A stretch of 64,000 nucleotides of DNA from UBA4421 sp028228615 (GCA_028228615.1 JAOJBS010000008.1:27428-91427), one strand, 5' to 3'; positions 17,436-26,863 are shown, counted from the stretch's first letter. Translations and numbers: made by a program. Notes: generated by a model from the sequence alone, not told the origin.

Positions 17436-17552
17436 ATGAAAGTAAGAGCATCAGTAAAGAAAATTTGTCGGAACTGCAAAGTCGTAAAGCGCAAAGGCGT
17501 TGTACGAGTTATTTGCAGCTCTGAACCTCGCCATAAACAGCGCCAAGGGTAG
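17436..17552 (+). CDS. rpmJ: 50S ribosomal protein L36, zinc form
   Basis: Very short gene (38 residues) starting MKVRASVKKICRNCK, too short for many ORF finders. Cysteines 11, 14 and 27 and histidine 32 make the zinc ribbon of the C+ type. It lies between secY and rpsM, with GGTAGGA before the ATG. In other bacteria the C+ form is replaced by a C- paralogue under zinc starvation; no such copy is seen in the window. Confidence 0.96.
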   Translation: MKVRASVKKICRNCKVVKRKGVVRVICSSEPRHKQRQG

Positions 17553-17591
17553 TTGGCAGTTATGGCATCAAGTGTAAGACGGAGCGAATAG

Positions 17592-17948
17592 ATGGCACGT
17601 ATTGCCGGAATCAATATACCGGATCACAAGCACGCAAGGGTCTCGTTGACATATATCTTCGGGATTGGGCCAACCACTGCAGTGAAAATCTGTAGTCTGG
17701 CTGGTGTGCAACCGGAAACTAAGATTGGTGAGTTAGACGAAGCGAACCTGGACGCAATTCGAAATGAAGTTGCAAAGTTCACGGTAGAGGGCGACCTACG
17801 TCGAGAAACATCCATGAACATCAAGCGATTGATGGATCTAGGTTGTTATCGCGGAATCCGTCATCGTCGGCACTTGCCAGTGCATGGACAGAGAACAAAA
17901 ACCAATGCGCGCACCCGTAAGGGCCCGCGTCGTCCGATCCGTAGATAG
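17592..17948 (+). CDS. rpsM: 30S ribosomal protein S13
   Basis: 30S head protein that contacts P-site tRNA and bridges to L5. It has 118 residues, starting MARIAGINIPDHKH, with the H2TH motif and the conserved basic RHRRHLPVHGQRTKTNART tail. First gene of the alpha operon (rpsM-rpsK-rpsD-rpoA-rplQ). Confidence 0.97.
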   Translation: MARIAGINIPDHKHARVSLTYIFGIGPTTAVKICSLAGVQPETKIGELDEANLDAIRNEVAKFTVEGDLRRETSMNIKRLMDLGCYRGIRHRRHLPVHGQRTKTNARTRKGPRRPIRR

Positions 17949-17968
17949 GACAAGGTAGAGAAACAAAT

Positions 17969-18343
17969 ATGGCTGAACGTAAAAAAGCTAAACGTGTTGT
18001 CGTAGACGGATTGGCGCATATCCATGCGTCTTTCAACAATACGATCATTACGATTACCGATCGACAAGGCAATGCGCTGAGTTGGGCAACTTCTGGTGGC
18101 TCAGGTTTTAGGGGGTCACGTAAAAGTACTCCGTTCGCAGCGCAAATCGCGGCTGAAAAAGCCAGCCTAGTTGCTGTTGAATTTGGTATGAAGAGTGTAG
18201 ATGTTTTCGTTAAGGGACCTGGTCCAGGTCGCGAGTCTGCAGTTCGCGCCATAAACGCGGCAGGCCTTAAAATAAACAGCATCGCAGATGTAACACCAAT
18301 TCCTCACAATGGCTGTCGCCCACCTAAGCGCCGTCGCGTTTAA
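17969..18343 (+). CDS. rpsK: 30S ribosomal protein S11
   Basis: Platform protein near the mRNA exit. It has 124 residues, slightly shorter than E. coli at the N-terminus. It ends in the invariant block TPIPHNGCRPPKRRRV. The asparagine-glycine pair in that block is the isoaspartate site reported in E. coli. AGGTAGAG precedes the start. Confidence 0.97.
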   Translation: MAERKKAKRVVVDGLAHIHASFNNTIITITDRQGNALSWATSGGSGFRGSRKSTPFAAQIAAEKASLVAVEFGMKSVDVFVKGPGPGRESAVRAINAAGLKINSIADVTPIPHNGCRPPKRRRV

Positions 18344-18387
18344 GTGCTGGGAATTGTAATGATGCATAATCGAATGGAGAAATAGGT

Positions 18388-19008
18388 ATGGGTCGGTATT
18401 TAGGTCCAAAACTCAAGTTAAGTCGTCGAGAAGGCACTGACCTCTTCCTAAAGAGCGGTGTTCGTCCTATCGATTCAAAGTGCAAGATTGATAATGCACC
18501 TGGCATGCACGGTCTACGTCGTGGACGTTTATCGGACTACGCAGTTCAGTTGCGCGAGAAGCAGAAGGTTCGCCGTATCTACGGTGTACTGGAGAAGCAG
18601 TTCCGTAATTACTACAAGAAAGCAGACCGTAAGCAGGGCGCCACAGGCGAAAACTTGTTGAAGTTACTTGAGTGCCGGTTAGACAACGTGGTCTATCGCA
18701 TGGGCTTTGGTTCTACAAGAGCCGAGTCACGCCAACTGGTTTCGCATAAGTCGGTTACCGTTAACGGTCACTGGGTCAACATTGCGTCATATCAAGTTAA
18801 AGCTGGCGACGTCGTTGCCATTGCTGAAAAATCTCGCGGTCAACTGCGCATCCAAGCGGCATTACAATTGTCTAGTCAACGTGGCGAGATCGATTGGGTC
18901 GAGGTAAGCGCAGACAAATTTGAAGGTACTTTCAAGCGTCTACCAGATCGCGAAGAGCTGCCGTCAGAGATCAACGAAAACTTGATCGTAGAACTTTACT
19001 CTAAGTAA
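18388..19008 (+). CDS. rpsD: 30S ribosomal protein S4
   Basis: 16S rRNA assembly initiator with an S4 RNA-binding domain (residues around 94-150, ESRQLVSHKSVTVNG). It has 206 residues and no CxxC zinc motif, so it is the zinc-free form. In E. coli S4 represses the alpha operon at a pseudoknot around the rpsM start; not verified here. Confidence 0.97.
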   Translation: MGRYLGPKLKLSRREGTDLFLKSGVRPIDSKCKIDNAPGMHGLRRGRLSDYAVQLREKQKVRRIYGVLEKQFRNYYKKADRKQGATGENLLKLLECRLDNVVYRMGFGSTRAESRQLVSHKSVTVNGHWVNIASYQVKAGDVVAIAEKSRGQLRIQAALQLSSQRGEIDWVEVSADKFEGTFKRLPDREELPSEINENLIVELYSK

Positions 19009-19047
19009 TTTATTGGGCGCGCTGGCGCCTCTTTGGGAGACAAATAT

Positions 19048-20049
19048 ATGTCACAGTTGGCAAACGAATTTCTGACTCCACGAAATATTGAAGTGCAATC
19101 TGATAGCCCGTTTCGCTCTAAGGTCACCTTAGAGCCATTAGAGCGCGGCTTTGGTCACACTCTGGGCAACACGCTGCGTAGAATTTTGTTGTCGTCTATG
19201 CCTGGTTGCGCAATCACCGAAGTTCAGATCGACGGTGTTTTGCACGAGTACAGTACTATAGAAGGCGTTCAAGAAGATGTTATTGATATCCTTCTTAACC
19301 TGAAAGACATCAGCATCGTCATGCACAATCAGGATCACGGCACTATTGTTCTGGCTAAGAGCGGCGCAGGCGTAGTTACTGCCGGTGACTTCCAGTTGTC
19401 AGAAGACATTGAGATAGCCAATCCAGATCACGTGGTTTGCAACTTGAACGCCAGTGGTTCGATTCGTATCGAAGCAAAGGTCACTAGAGGTCGTGGGTAC
19501 GTTCCAGTGGATTCTCAAGCAACAGCAAGCAGCGAAGAGGACACCGGTCGTCCAATTGGCTCATTGCGTTTGGATGCGTCTTATAGCCCATTGCGTAGAG
19601 TCTCCTACAGTGTAGAAAGCACTCGTGTAGAGCAGCGTACTGACTTAGACAAGTTAGTTCTAGATTTAGAAACTAATGGCACCATCGATCCAGAAGAAGC
19701 AATTAGAAGAGCAGCGACTATTCTTCAGCATCAACTGGCTGTGTTTGTCGACCTTGATAGCGAGAGCGAGCAGGTTGAAGAGGAGAAAGAAGATGAAGCC
19801 GATCCAATACTCATTCGTCCAGTAGACGATCTAGAATTGACCGTGCGTTCAGCGAACTGCCTTAAAGCAGAAAATATTTACTACATTGGTGATCTGATTC
19901 AGCGCACCGAAGTAGAATTGTTGAAGACACCCAACTTGGGTAAGAAATCACTGACAGAAATCAAAGATGTCTTGGCATCTAGAGGCTTGTCATTGGGCAT
20001 GCGCCTAGAAAATTGGCCGCCAGCAAATTTACATGGTGGCCGGATCTAA
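19048..20049 (+). CDS. rpoA: RNA polymerase alpha subunit
   Basis: Dimeric scaffold of RNA polymerase; the C-terminal domain binds UP elements and activators. From the ATG at 19048 it has 333 residues; GGGAGA at 19035-19040 sets this start, and the in-frame TTG at 19033 is not used. The N-terminal domain carries LERGFGHTLGNTLRRILLSSMPG (19138-19206); the acidic linker EQVEEEKEDEAD precedes the C-terminal domain with TPNLGKKSLTEI. Confidence 0.98.
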   Translation: MSQLANEFLTPRNIEVQSDSPFRSKVTLEPLERGFGHTLGNTLRRILLSSMPGCAITEVQIDGVLHEYSTIEGVQEDVIDILLNLKDISIVMHNQDHGTIVLAKSGAGVVTAGDFQLSEDIEIANPDHVVCNLNASGSIRIEAKVTRGRGYVPVDSQATASSEEDTGRPIGSLRLDASYSPLRRVSYSVESTRVEQRTDLDKLVLDLETNGTIDPEEAIRRAATILQHQLAVFVDLDSESEQVEEEKEDEADPILIRPVDDLELTVRSANCLKAENIYYIGDLIQRTEVELLKTPNLGKKSLTEIKDVLASRGLSLGMRLENWPPANLHGGRI

Positions 20050-20135
20050 TCCAGGCACGACCCACGAGATAACAGGATCTTAGAAATAGGATCGGCAAAA
20101 AAGCGTCAACTCGCTTATAGGTACAGGAACGAATA

Positions 20136-20660
20136 ATGCGTCATCGAAAGAGTGGCAGACAACTAAACCGAAACAGCTCACACCGTCAGGCTATGTTTCG
20201 CAACATGGCTACATCTCTAATTGAGTGTGAAGTCATTAAAACTACACTGCCAAAAGCTAAAGAATTGCGTAAGGTTGCTGAACCGCTGATTACGTTAGCC
20301 AAGGAAGATTCGGTAGCAAATCGTCGTTTAGCTTTTGCTCGTACACGTAGCAAGGCAGCGGTAGGTAAGTTATTCACCGAGCTCGGTCCACGCTACCAAG
20401 CGCGCCCTGGCGGTTATACACGCATTTTGAAGTGCGGTTTCCGTACCGGTGATGCAGCGCCAATGGCATACATTGAGCTAGTTGGCCGCCCGATTGCTGA
20501 GGTAGAAGATTTCGACGCAGATTTAGCCGGTGCCGAAGAGGTGGTAGAAACAGTAGAAGAAACAGTAGAAGAAACAGTAGAAGAAACAGAACCTGTTGTT
20601 GAAACCGCAGACGAAGCTGTAGCTGAGGAAGCTGAACAGGCAGATACAAAGAAGGACTAA
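20136..20660 (+). CDS. rplQ: 50S ribosomal protein L17 with acidic tail
   Basis: Tunnel-exit-side 50S protein. The core (MRHRKSGRQLNRNSSHRQAM to about residue 120) is standard. The protein is 174 residues against 127 in E. coli because of a Glu/Val/Thr-rich tail built from a repeated VEET unit. The repeat is encoded by three exact 12-base copies of GTAGAAGAAACA at 20553-20588. The tail is probably disordered and may be length-variable between strains. Confidence 0.97.
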   Translation: MRHRKSGRQLNRNSSHRQAMFRNMATSLIECEVIKTTLPKAKELRKVAEPLITLAKEDSVANRRLAFARTRSKAAVGKLFTELGPRYQARPGGYTRILKCGFRTGDAAPMAYIELVGRPIAEVEDFDADLAGAEEVVETVEETVEETVEETEPVVETADEAVAEEAEQADTKKD

Positions 20661-20666
20661 ATCGTT

Positions 20667-21782
20667 GTGAGTAGTAGTTTTCACCCGACCCCCAGAACTT
20701 TGATGGGCCCAGGCCCATCGGACGTACATCCACGAGTTCTGGGAGCCATGGCGAAAGCTACTATTGGACACCTAGATCCTGAATTCATTGCTTTGATGGA
20801 AGACATCAAAGACCTCTTGCGATACACCTTTCGCACCGAGAACAAACTTACCCTACCCCTTTCTGCTCCAGGCTCCGCTGCCATGGAAGCGTCTTTTGCT
20901 AATCTAGTGGAAGTCGGCGATAAAGTAATCGTATGCATCAATGGTGTCTTCGGCATGCGTATGGCAGAAAACGTGCGCCGTATGAATGGCGAGCTGGTCA
21001 CCGTTGAAGACGAGTGGGGTACTCAGGTAGACCCAGAGAAGGTCGAAGCCGCGCTCAAAGCCAACCCAGATGCCAAGATTCTTGCGTTCGTTCACGCTGA
21101 AACCTCCACAGGTGTGCGCTCAGATGCACAGACCCTGTGCGCCCTAGCGGAGCAGTATGGTTGTTTAAGCATCGTAGACTCAGTGACTGGCCTAGCTGGC
21201 ATTGAGTTAGAAGTGGACGCTTGGAAAGCTGATGTAACTTATTCCGGCACACAGAAGTGTTTGTCAGCGCCTCCAGGAATTAGCCTAATCACGTTCAGTG
21301 ACAAAGCGGCCGCCCAAGTCAAAGCGCGTAACACCCCAGTACAAAGTTGGTTCCTAGATTTGTCTTTGCTCATGGCTTATTGGGAAGGCGATGGCGCTAG
21401 AACCTACCACCATACAGCCCCAGTCAATGCCATGTACGGTTTGCATGAAGCGCTGCTCATGGTGCAGGAAGAAGGTCTTGAAAATTCTTGGCATAAACAC
21501 CGAGCAATGCACGAAGTTTTAGTCGAGAACCTAAATGGCATCGGATTAGAATTTGTTGTTGACGCCAGTTACAGATTGCCACAGTTGAATTTAGTAAAGA
21601 TTCCAGTAGGGGTTGATGAAGCAGCAGTGCGCAAGCGCCTGTTGAGCGAATTCAACTTAGAGATCGGTGCAGGTCTGGGTGCATTCGCTGGCAAGGTTTG
21701 GCGTATCGGCCTCATGGGCTATTCCGCGCGTCACGAAAACATCCAGCTGTGTACTAGCGCACTGAAACATTGCATGCGCTAG
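20667..21782 (+). CDS. Class V PLP aminotransferase (alanine-glyoxylate/serine-pyruvate type)
   Basis: Fold-type I pyridoxal-phosphate enzyme of 371 residues, most like alanine-glyoxylate or serine-pyruvate aminotransferases. The PLP lysine is in SGTQKCLSAPPG (about residue 200) and the preceding DSVTGLAG holds the cofactor-ring aspartate. The N-terminal MGPGPSDVHPRVL is typical of the family. It starts at GTG 20667, six bases after the rplQ stop, with AAGGA inside the rplQ end, so it appears to be translated from the alpha-operon mRNA. The substrate cannot be fixed from sequence. Confidence 0.88.
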   Translation: MSSSFHPTPRTLMGPGPSDVHPRVLGAMAKATIGHLDPEFIALMEDIKDLLRYTFRTENKLTLPLSAPGSAAMEASFANLVEVGDKVIVCINGVFGMRMAENVRRMNGELVTVEDEWGTQVDPEKVEAALKANPDAKILAFVHAETSTGVRSDAQTLCALAEQYGCLSIVDSVTGLAGIELEVDAWKADVTYSGTQKCLSAPPGISLITFSDKAAAQVKARNTPVQSWFLDLSLLMAYWEGDGARTYHHTAPVNAMYGLHEALLMVQEEGLENSWHKHRAMHEVLVENLNGIGLEFVVDASYRLPQLNLVKIPVGVDEAAVRKRLLSEFNLEIGAGLGAFAGKVWRIGLMGYSARHENIQLCTSALKHCMR

Positions 21783-21791
21783 AGTGGGTTC

Positions 21792-21812
21792 GAGCTGATG
21801 TGCAATCAGCTC
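21792..21812. terminator. Stem-loop between aminotransferase and uvrA
   Basis: GAGCTGAT and ATCAGCTC pair perfectly around GTGCA, ten bases after the aminotransferase stop and about 90 bases from the uvrA stop. It could end both convergent transcripts, but there is no T run on either side. Confidence 0.4.
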
Positions 21813-21901
21813 AGCTGCTAATCCACCTACAGTTACTTCATCAGCCTGCCTATGCAAGCTGGTGACCTAGAGAAATCAACGTGCCCCGCGCTAGTGAACC
21901 C

Positions 21902-24766
21902 TCACTTTGCTGCGAGTAACGGCTTTAAGAATCGTCCGGTATGGGACTTTTTCACCTTAACGATTTGTTCGGGCGTGCCAGTTGCGACAATGTGACCACC
22001 GCCAGAACCGCCCTCCGGTCCTAGATCAATGACCCAATCCGCGGTCTTCACCACGTCCAGATTGTGCTCAATAACCACCACGGTATTGCCGTCGTCGCGC
22101 AATCTATGCAGTACCTCTAGCAGCTGGGCAATGTCGTGAAAGTGTAGGCCGGTAGTTGGCTCGTCAAGAATGTATAAGGTCTGACCGGTATCGCGTTTAG
22201 ATAACTCACGGCTCAGCTTAATTCTTTGCGCTTCACCGCCCGAAAGAGTGGTGGCAGATTGCCCTAGGCGAATGTAAGAAAGGCCCACATCTATCAGAGT
22301 TTGCAATTTGCGCGAGAGCATAGGCACCGGCGCAAAAAACACCCCAGCATCCTCCACGGTCATATCCAACACTTCGTGGATATTTTTACCCTTGTAGCGA
22401 ATGTCCAATGTTTCTCGGTTGTAGCGTTTGCCATGGCAAACATCACAGGGCACATAGATGTCGGGCAGAAAGTGCATTTCCACTTTGATCATGCCGTCGC
22501 CCTGACATGCTTCACAGCGCCCACCCTTCACGTTGAAGCTAAAGCGTCCAGGCTTATAGCCGCGAGCCCTAGACTCTGGCACTTGAGCAAACAGCTCTCT
22601 GATCGGCGTAAACAGGCCAGTGTACGTTGCTGGGTTGGAGCGTGGTGTTCGGCCAATAGGGCTTTGGTCAATGTCCACAACCTTGTCCAGGTGCTGCAAA
22701 CCATCTATCGCTTCATAGGGTCTGGGTTTAAGGGTGGTTGCCTTATTCAGAACCGTGGCGGTAATAGGGTAAAGGGTATGGTTAATTAGCGTAGATTTCC
22801 CAGACCCGGAGACACCTGTAATACAGGTAAGTAGTCCGCAGGGAATACTGATCGACACGTTATCTAAATTGTTGCCACTGGCGCCGGTAAGCAGCAAGTT
22901 TTTTTCTGGGTTGCGCGGCACACGCTTGGCCGGAATGGCAATAGACTTTTTGCCGCTCAGGTATTGCCCAGTGATAGATTTCTTGTTTTTGACCACTTCA
23001 TCATAGGTGCCTTCAGCAACAATTTGGCCACCGTGAACGCCAGCGCCAGGGCCAATATCTATGAGGTAGTCTGCCCGACGCATAGCCTCTTCGTCGTGTT
23101 CTACAACAATCACCGTGTTGCCTAAATCGCGCAGGTGCTCCAGCGTATGCAGTAGTCTTTCGTTGTCTCTTTGATGCAGACCAATAGAGGGCTCATCAAG
23201 GATGTACATTACGCCAACTAGACCAGCTCCAATCTGGCTGGCCAGACGGATTCTCTGCGCCTCACCGCCAGACAACGTATCCGCGCTGCGATCCAACGTT
23301 AAGTAGTTGAGTCCCACATCTACCAAAAACTGAAGTCGGGCTGTGATCTCTTTGAGAATTTTGTCAGCAATAGTGGCCTTTTGCCCTTTCAACTTCAGGC
23401 TGCCCAAATGCTTTAGCGTGTCTGCCACCGCGCCATGGGTAACACTTGGCAGGTCCGTTTCGCCAATAAAAACGTTTCGTGATTCCTCTTTTAAGCGAGT
23501 GCCCAGGCAGCTTGGGCAATCAGTGACGCGCATGAACTTTTGCAGATTCTCTCGCACCATAGATGAATCTGTTTCGCGGAAGCGGCGCTGCATATTGGGT
23601 AAGACACCCTCAAATCTGTGGGTGCGGCGAATGACATCGCCACGGTCATTGGCGTAGCTAAAATCAATGCGCGTGCGACCGCTGCCATTCAAAATAACAT
23701 CTTGGTTCTTTTTGCTGAGTTTTTTAAACGGCACCTCAACATCAAATTCATAGTGGTCGGCTAAAGACGAAAGCATATGAAAGTAGTAAATATTTCTTCT
23801 ATCCCAGCCTCGTATAGCGCCTTCAGCCAGAGTTAAATCGCGGTCAGCCACAACCAGATCTGGATCAAAAAATTGCGTAACCCCTAGGCCGTCACAACTG
23901 CCGCAGGCACCGGCGGGATTATTGAAAGAAAACATGCGCGGCTCAAGCTCTGAAATACTGTAGCCGCAGGAAGGGCAGGCAAAGCGCGAGGAGAAAACTA
24001 AGGCTTCGCTTTTTTCGTCATCCATGTCCATGACCAACGCCACGCCATCGGATAATCCTAGTGCTGTCTCGAAACTCTCAGCCAATCGTTGGGCAACATC
24101 CTCTTTTACCCGCACTCGGTCAATCACCGCCTCAATGGTGTGTTTTTTGTTCTTGTCTAATGCCGGAGCGTCATCAAGATCAACAATAAGACCGTTAATG
24201 CGCGCGCGCACGTAACCGTTGCTTATGAGTTCTTGAAATACATGCAGATGCTCGCCCTTCCGCTCATTCACAATGGGCGCAAGAATCATCACTCGAAGGT
24301 CAGCCATGTTACCTATGACTTGGTCGACCATCTGACTGACGGTTTGTGCGTCCAACGGCAGCGCATGCTCGGGGCAACGAGGCTCGCCAACCCGCGCATA
24401 AAGTAGCCGTAGATAATCATAAATTTCGGTAATGGTGCCAACGGTAGAGCGGGGATTGTGCGAGGTAGATTTTTGCTCAATGGAAATTGCCGGCGAAAGA
24501 CCTTCAATATGATCAATATCCGGTTTTTCCATCATCGATAAAAACTGGCGTGCGTAGGCGGACAGCGATTCTACATATCTTCTCTGTCCTTCGGCATAAA
24601 GCGTGTCGAAAGCGAGGGAAGATTTTCCTGAACCAGACAAGCCAGTGATGATCACCAGTTTGTCCCGCGGGATGTCTAGGTCGATGTTACGTAAGTTGTG
24701 GGTGCGCGCACCGCGTACTGAAATCGTGTCCAAGGTTACTGTCGCTCTTGTTCGGTAGAAAGGCAT
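21902..24766 (-). CDS. uvrA: UvrABC excinuclease subunit A
   Basis: Damage-sensing ATPase of nucleotide excision repair. Two ABC ATPase halves are visible: Walker A GLSGSGKSS near the N-terminus and GVSGSGKST in the second half, each with an LSGGEAQRI signature. Zinc motifs CPSCGY...CGSC and CEAC...CDVC are intact. The start is uncertain. ATG at 24766 gives 954 residues (MPFYRT); a TTG nearer the family start (LDTISVRGA) would give 943, close to the 940 of E. coli; the frame also runs on upstream. No LexA box was seen in the shared uvrA-ssb gap. Confidence 0.96.
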   Translation of the reverse strand: MPFYRTRATVTLDTISVRGARTHNLRNIDLDIPRDKLVIITGLSGSGKSSLAFDTLYAEGQRRYVESLSAYARQFLSMMEKPDIDHIEGLSPAISIEQKSTSHNPRSTVGTITEIYDYLRLLYARVGEPRCPEHALPLDAQTVSQMVDQVIGNMADLRVMILAPIVNERKGEHLHVFQELISNGYVRARINGLIVDLDDAPALDKNKKHTIEAVIDRVRVKEDVAQRLAESFETALGLSDGVALVMDMDDEKSEALVFSSRFACPSCGYSISELEPRMFSFNNPAGACGSCDGLGVTQFFDPDLVVADRDLTLAEGAIRGWDRRNIYYFHMLSSLADHYEFDVEVPFKKLSKKNQDVILNGSGRTRIDFSYANDRGDVIRRTHRFEGVLPNMQRRFRETDSSMVRENLQKFMRVTDCPSCLGTRLKEESRNVFIGETDLPSVTHGAVADTLKHLGSLKLKGQKATIADKILKEITARLQFLVDVGLNYLTLDRSADTLSGGEAQRIRLASQIGAGLVGVMYILDEPSIGLHQRDNERLLHTLEHLRDLGNTVIVVEHDEEAMRRADYLIDIGPGAGVHGGQIVAEGTYDEVVKNKKSITGQYLSGKKSIAIPAKRVPRNPEKNLLLTGASGNNLDNVSISIPCGLLTCITGVSGSGKSTLINHTLYPITATVLNKATTLKPRPYEAIDGLQHLDKVVDIDQSPIGRTPRSNPATYTGLFTPIRELFAQVPESRARGYKPGRFSFNVKGGRCEACQGDGMIKVEMHFLPDIYVPCDVCHGKRYNRETLDIRYKGKNIHEVLDMTVEDAGVFFAPVPMLSRKLQTLIDVGLSYIRLGQSATTLSGGEAQRIKLSRELSKRDTGQTLYILDEPTTGLHFHDIAQLLEVLHRLRDDGNTVVVIEHNLDVVKTADWVIDLGPEGGSGGGHIVATGTPEQIVKVKKSHTGRFLKPLLAAK

Positions 24767-24993
24767 AATCAACATAGCGCGGGCTTGTGTAAGCGACAAG
24801 CTATGGCAGACGAAGGGTATCGGATATTGCGTGAAATTGTCGTGTAGTTGCGTCAAATCGTTCAGGATCGGTGTAGCGCAATACTTACCCCAACAAAGTC
24901 ATTCGCGTACGGAATCAGCGGCATTTTAGAGTGGGTGGCATCAGTTTTTTGCACTACACTAATGCCATAGCGTCATCTTATGCGGAGAAGATT

Positions 24994-25503
24994 ATGGCCA
25001 GAGGAATTAACAAAGTAATGCTCATTGGTAACCTTGGGCGAGATCCAGAAACCAGGTATGCCCAAAGTGGTAGCGCGGTTACAAGGTTCAGTATCGCCAC
25101 GTCCGAGTCATGGAAAGACAAAGCTTCGGGCGAAATGCAAGAACGCACCGAGTGGCACAACGTTGTGTGCTTTGCGCGTTTGGCAGAGATTGCGGGCGAA
25201 TACTTGCGCAAAGGCTCGAAGGTTTATATTGAAGGCAGCTTGCGCACCTCCAGTTGGGAAGCGGATGGGCAGAAGAAATACCGTACTGAAGTGAACGCGC
25301 GCGAGTTGCAGATGTTAGACAGCCGCGGCGGCGCAGACAGTGGTATGGGCGGCGGAGCCAGTGGCGCGCCTAGTGGTTTTAGCAATCAGGCGCCAGCACA
25401 GTCAACACAGCCAGCCCAGGCAGGAGCCAGTAGCGCGGTTGCCCCAGACAGTGCGCCCACCTTGTCCGATGACACGGATTTTGAAGACGACATTCCTTTC
25501 TAG
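24994..25503 (+). CDS. ssb: Single-stranded DNA-binding protein
   Basis: Tetrameric OB-fold protein that coats single-stranded DNA and recruits repair and replication proteins through its C-terminal tip. It has 169 residues from the ATG at 24994 (MARGINKVMLIGNLG), with GGAGAAG eight bases upstream. The OB domain spans about 1-110, then a Gly/Ala/Gln/Pro linker, and the acidic tip DFEDDIPF. Divergent from uvrA, as in many gammaproteobacteria. Confidence 0.97.
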   Translation: MARGINKVMLIGNLGRDPETRYAQSGSAVTRFSIATSESWKDKASGEMQERTEWHNVVCFARLAEIAGEYLRKGSKVYIEGSLRTSSWEADGQKKYRTEVNARELQMLDSRGGADSGMGGGASGAPSGFSNQAPAQSTQPAQAGASSAVAPDSAPTLSDDTDFEDDIPF

Positions 25504-25810
25504 CATTCGTCGGCTCATGTCCAATACATCGTTATTAGGCCGGGGTATTACGTCTGGGTTATTGGTCTGAGTTATTAGGCCTGAGGTATAGAGACTGGGC
25601 TATAAAGAACTAGGCCAGAAGCTGCTAGGCAGTGCCTAGCGTAAGGGCTCAGCCGGCGTTAGCAGCGTCAAATTCAGCGCTACACGAAAGTGCCACGGCA
25701 GATTAGGCAAAAGGCTAGCGCATAGATTAACGAAAAGATTAACGAAAAGATTAACGAAAAGTTAAACGACGGCTGACGAAAAGATCTACGCCAGCGCAGT
25801 GACTTGCGAG
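25504..25810. repeat. ssb-uppP gap with short tandem repeats
   Basis: No gene is visible. The gap holds degenerate GTTATTAGGCC copies around 25530-25580, a 7-bp hairpin GCTAGGC-AGT-GCCTAGC at 25624-25640, and three exact tandem copies of GATTAACGAAAA at 25725-25760 followed by decayed copies. It separates two convergent genes. Origin by replication slippage is likely; no function is evident. Confidence 0.6.
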
Positions 25811-26650
25811 CTATATGCCCGCGTAAACAAGCCCGAACAAAACTAATCCCAGTAGCATGCGATACACAACGTAGGGCAACATCCCTGTTCGTTCCACTAA
25901 TTGAATAAAGTAGTGGATGCCCAGATACGCGCTAACACCAGCAAGGGCGGCCCCCGCGGCTACCTTAGCCAAATCAGTCTCTACACCGCCCTCAGCTAAA
26001 TCCAAAGACAATAACAATTGGGCGCCAGCAATAGTGGGTATGGCCAGCAGGAAAGAAAATCTAGCGGCCTCCACTCTACTCAGACCTAGCAATAGTGCGG
26101 CAGTAATTGTTATTCCAGAACGTGAGGTGCCGGGAATCAGTGCAATGGCTTGAGCAAGGCCGATGAGGCCCGCGGCTTGCCAAGTGATCGCGCTGTTCGA
26201 TGTTGGCCGTCTATCTGCGTACCAAAGCGCTGCACCAAATAACATTGTCGTAGTCGCTATTACCGGGATCGTACGCAGTTGGCCTTGAATAAAGTCTTTG
26301 CCCAGCACTCCTATAATGACAACGGGCAATGTGGCTAGCGCAAGTTTCAGTACTTGCTCTATGCCTAAGGCGGCTCTTTGTGTTTCAGGGTTGTGCGAGG
26401 CCTGCCCCGCGCGTGCGGCATATACTGCGGGGGCTTGCCCAACAGCCCACAGCATGGCCAATAAATCTTTGCGAAAATACGCCAGTACCGCGATGAGGGT
26501 GCCAAAATGCACAGCAACATCAAATGCCAACCCTTGGTCCGGCCAACTTGTCAGCTGTGCGGGCAGTACTAAGTGAGCTGAGCTCGAAACCGGTAAAAAT
26601 TCTGTAACGCCTTGTACTAAGGCCAGTACCAGTACTTGTAACCATTCCAA
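25811..26650 (-). CDS. uppP: Undecaprenyl-diphosphatase
   Basis: Inner-membrane phosphatase of the BacA/UppP family that regenerates undecaprenyl phosphate for peptidoglycan and other glycans. It has 279 residues and about eight membrane segments. The two catalytic motifs are seen: GVTEFLPVSSSAHL near the N-terminus and PGTSRSGITI in the middle. AGAGGAA precedes the ATG by nine bases. It gives low-level bacitracin resistance when overproduced in E. coli. Confidence 0.96.
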   Translation of the reverse strand: MEWLQVLVLALVQGVTEFLPVSSSAHLVLPAQLTSWPDQGLAFDVAVHFGTLIAVLAYFRKDLLAMLWAVGQAPAVYAARAGQASHNPETQRAALGIEQVLKLALATLPVVIIGVLGKDFIQGQLRTIPVIATTTMLFGAALWYADRRPTSNSAITWQAAGLIGLAQAIALIPGTSRSGITITAALLLGLSRVEAARFSFLLAIPTIAGAQLLLSLDLAEGGVETDLAKVAAGAALAGVSAYLGIHYFIQLVERTGMLPYVVYRMLLGLVLFGLVYAGI

Positions 26651-26863
26651 TGCGGCTATTCCTCTGTATGCGAAGTCTATGTTTCAAGTTTGGCTTCAGC
26701 TTGAGCTGTCGCCTCAGATATATACGAAAAAGTGTTATTTTGGCTGCCGCTTTTAGCAGGTCGCGCCGAGGAATGCAGCATAACATTGGCGACGTTAGTC
26801 TAGGCTAGTTATAGTTGCGGAAAGTTTCAGTCACCCTAATTAAAATAATTGAGGAGTCAGCAG

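Noticed and set aside
22301..22789. 162-residue open frame on the plus strand inside uvrA
   Set aside because: Fully antisense to conserved uvrA coding sequence, with no ribosome-binding site or recognisable domain.
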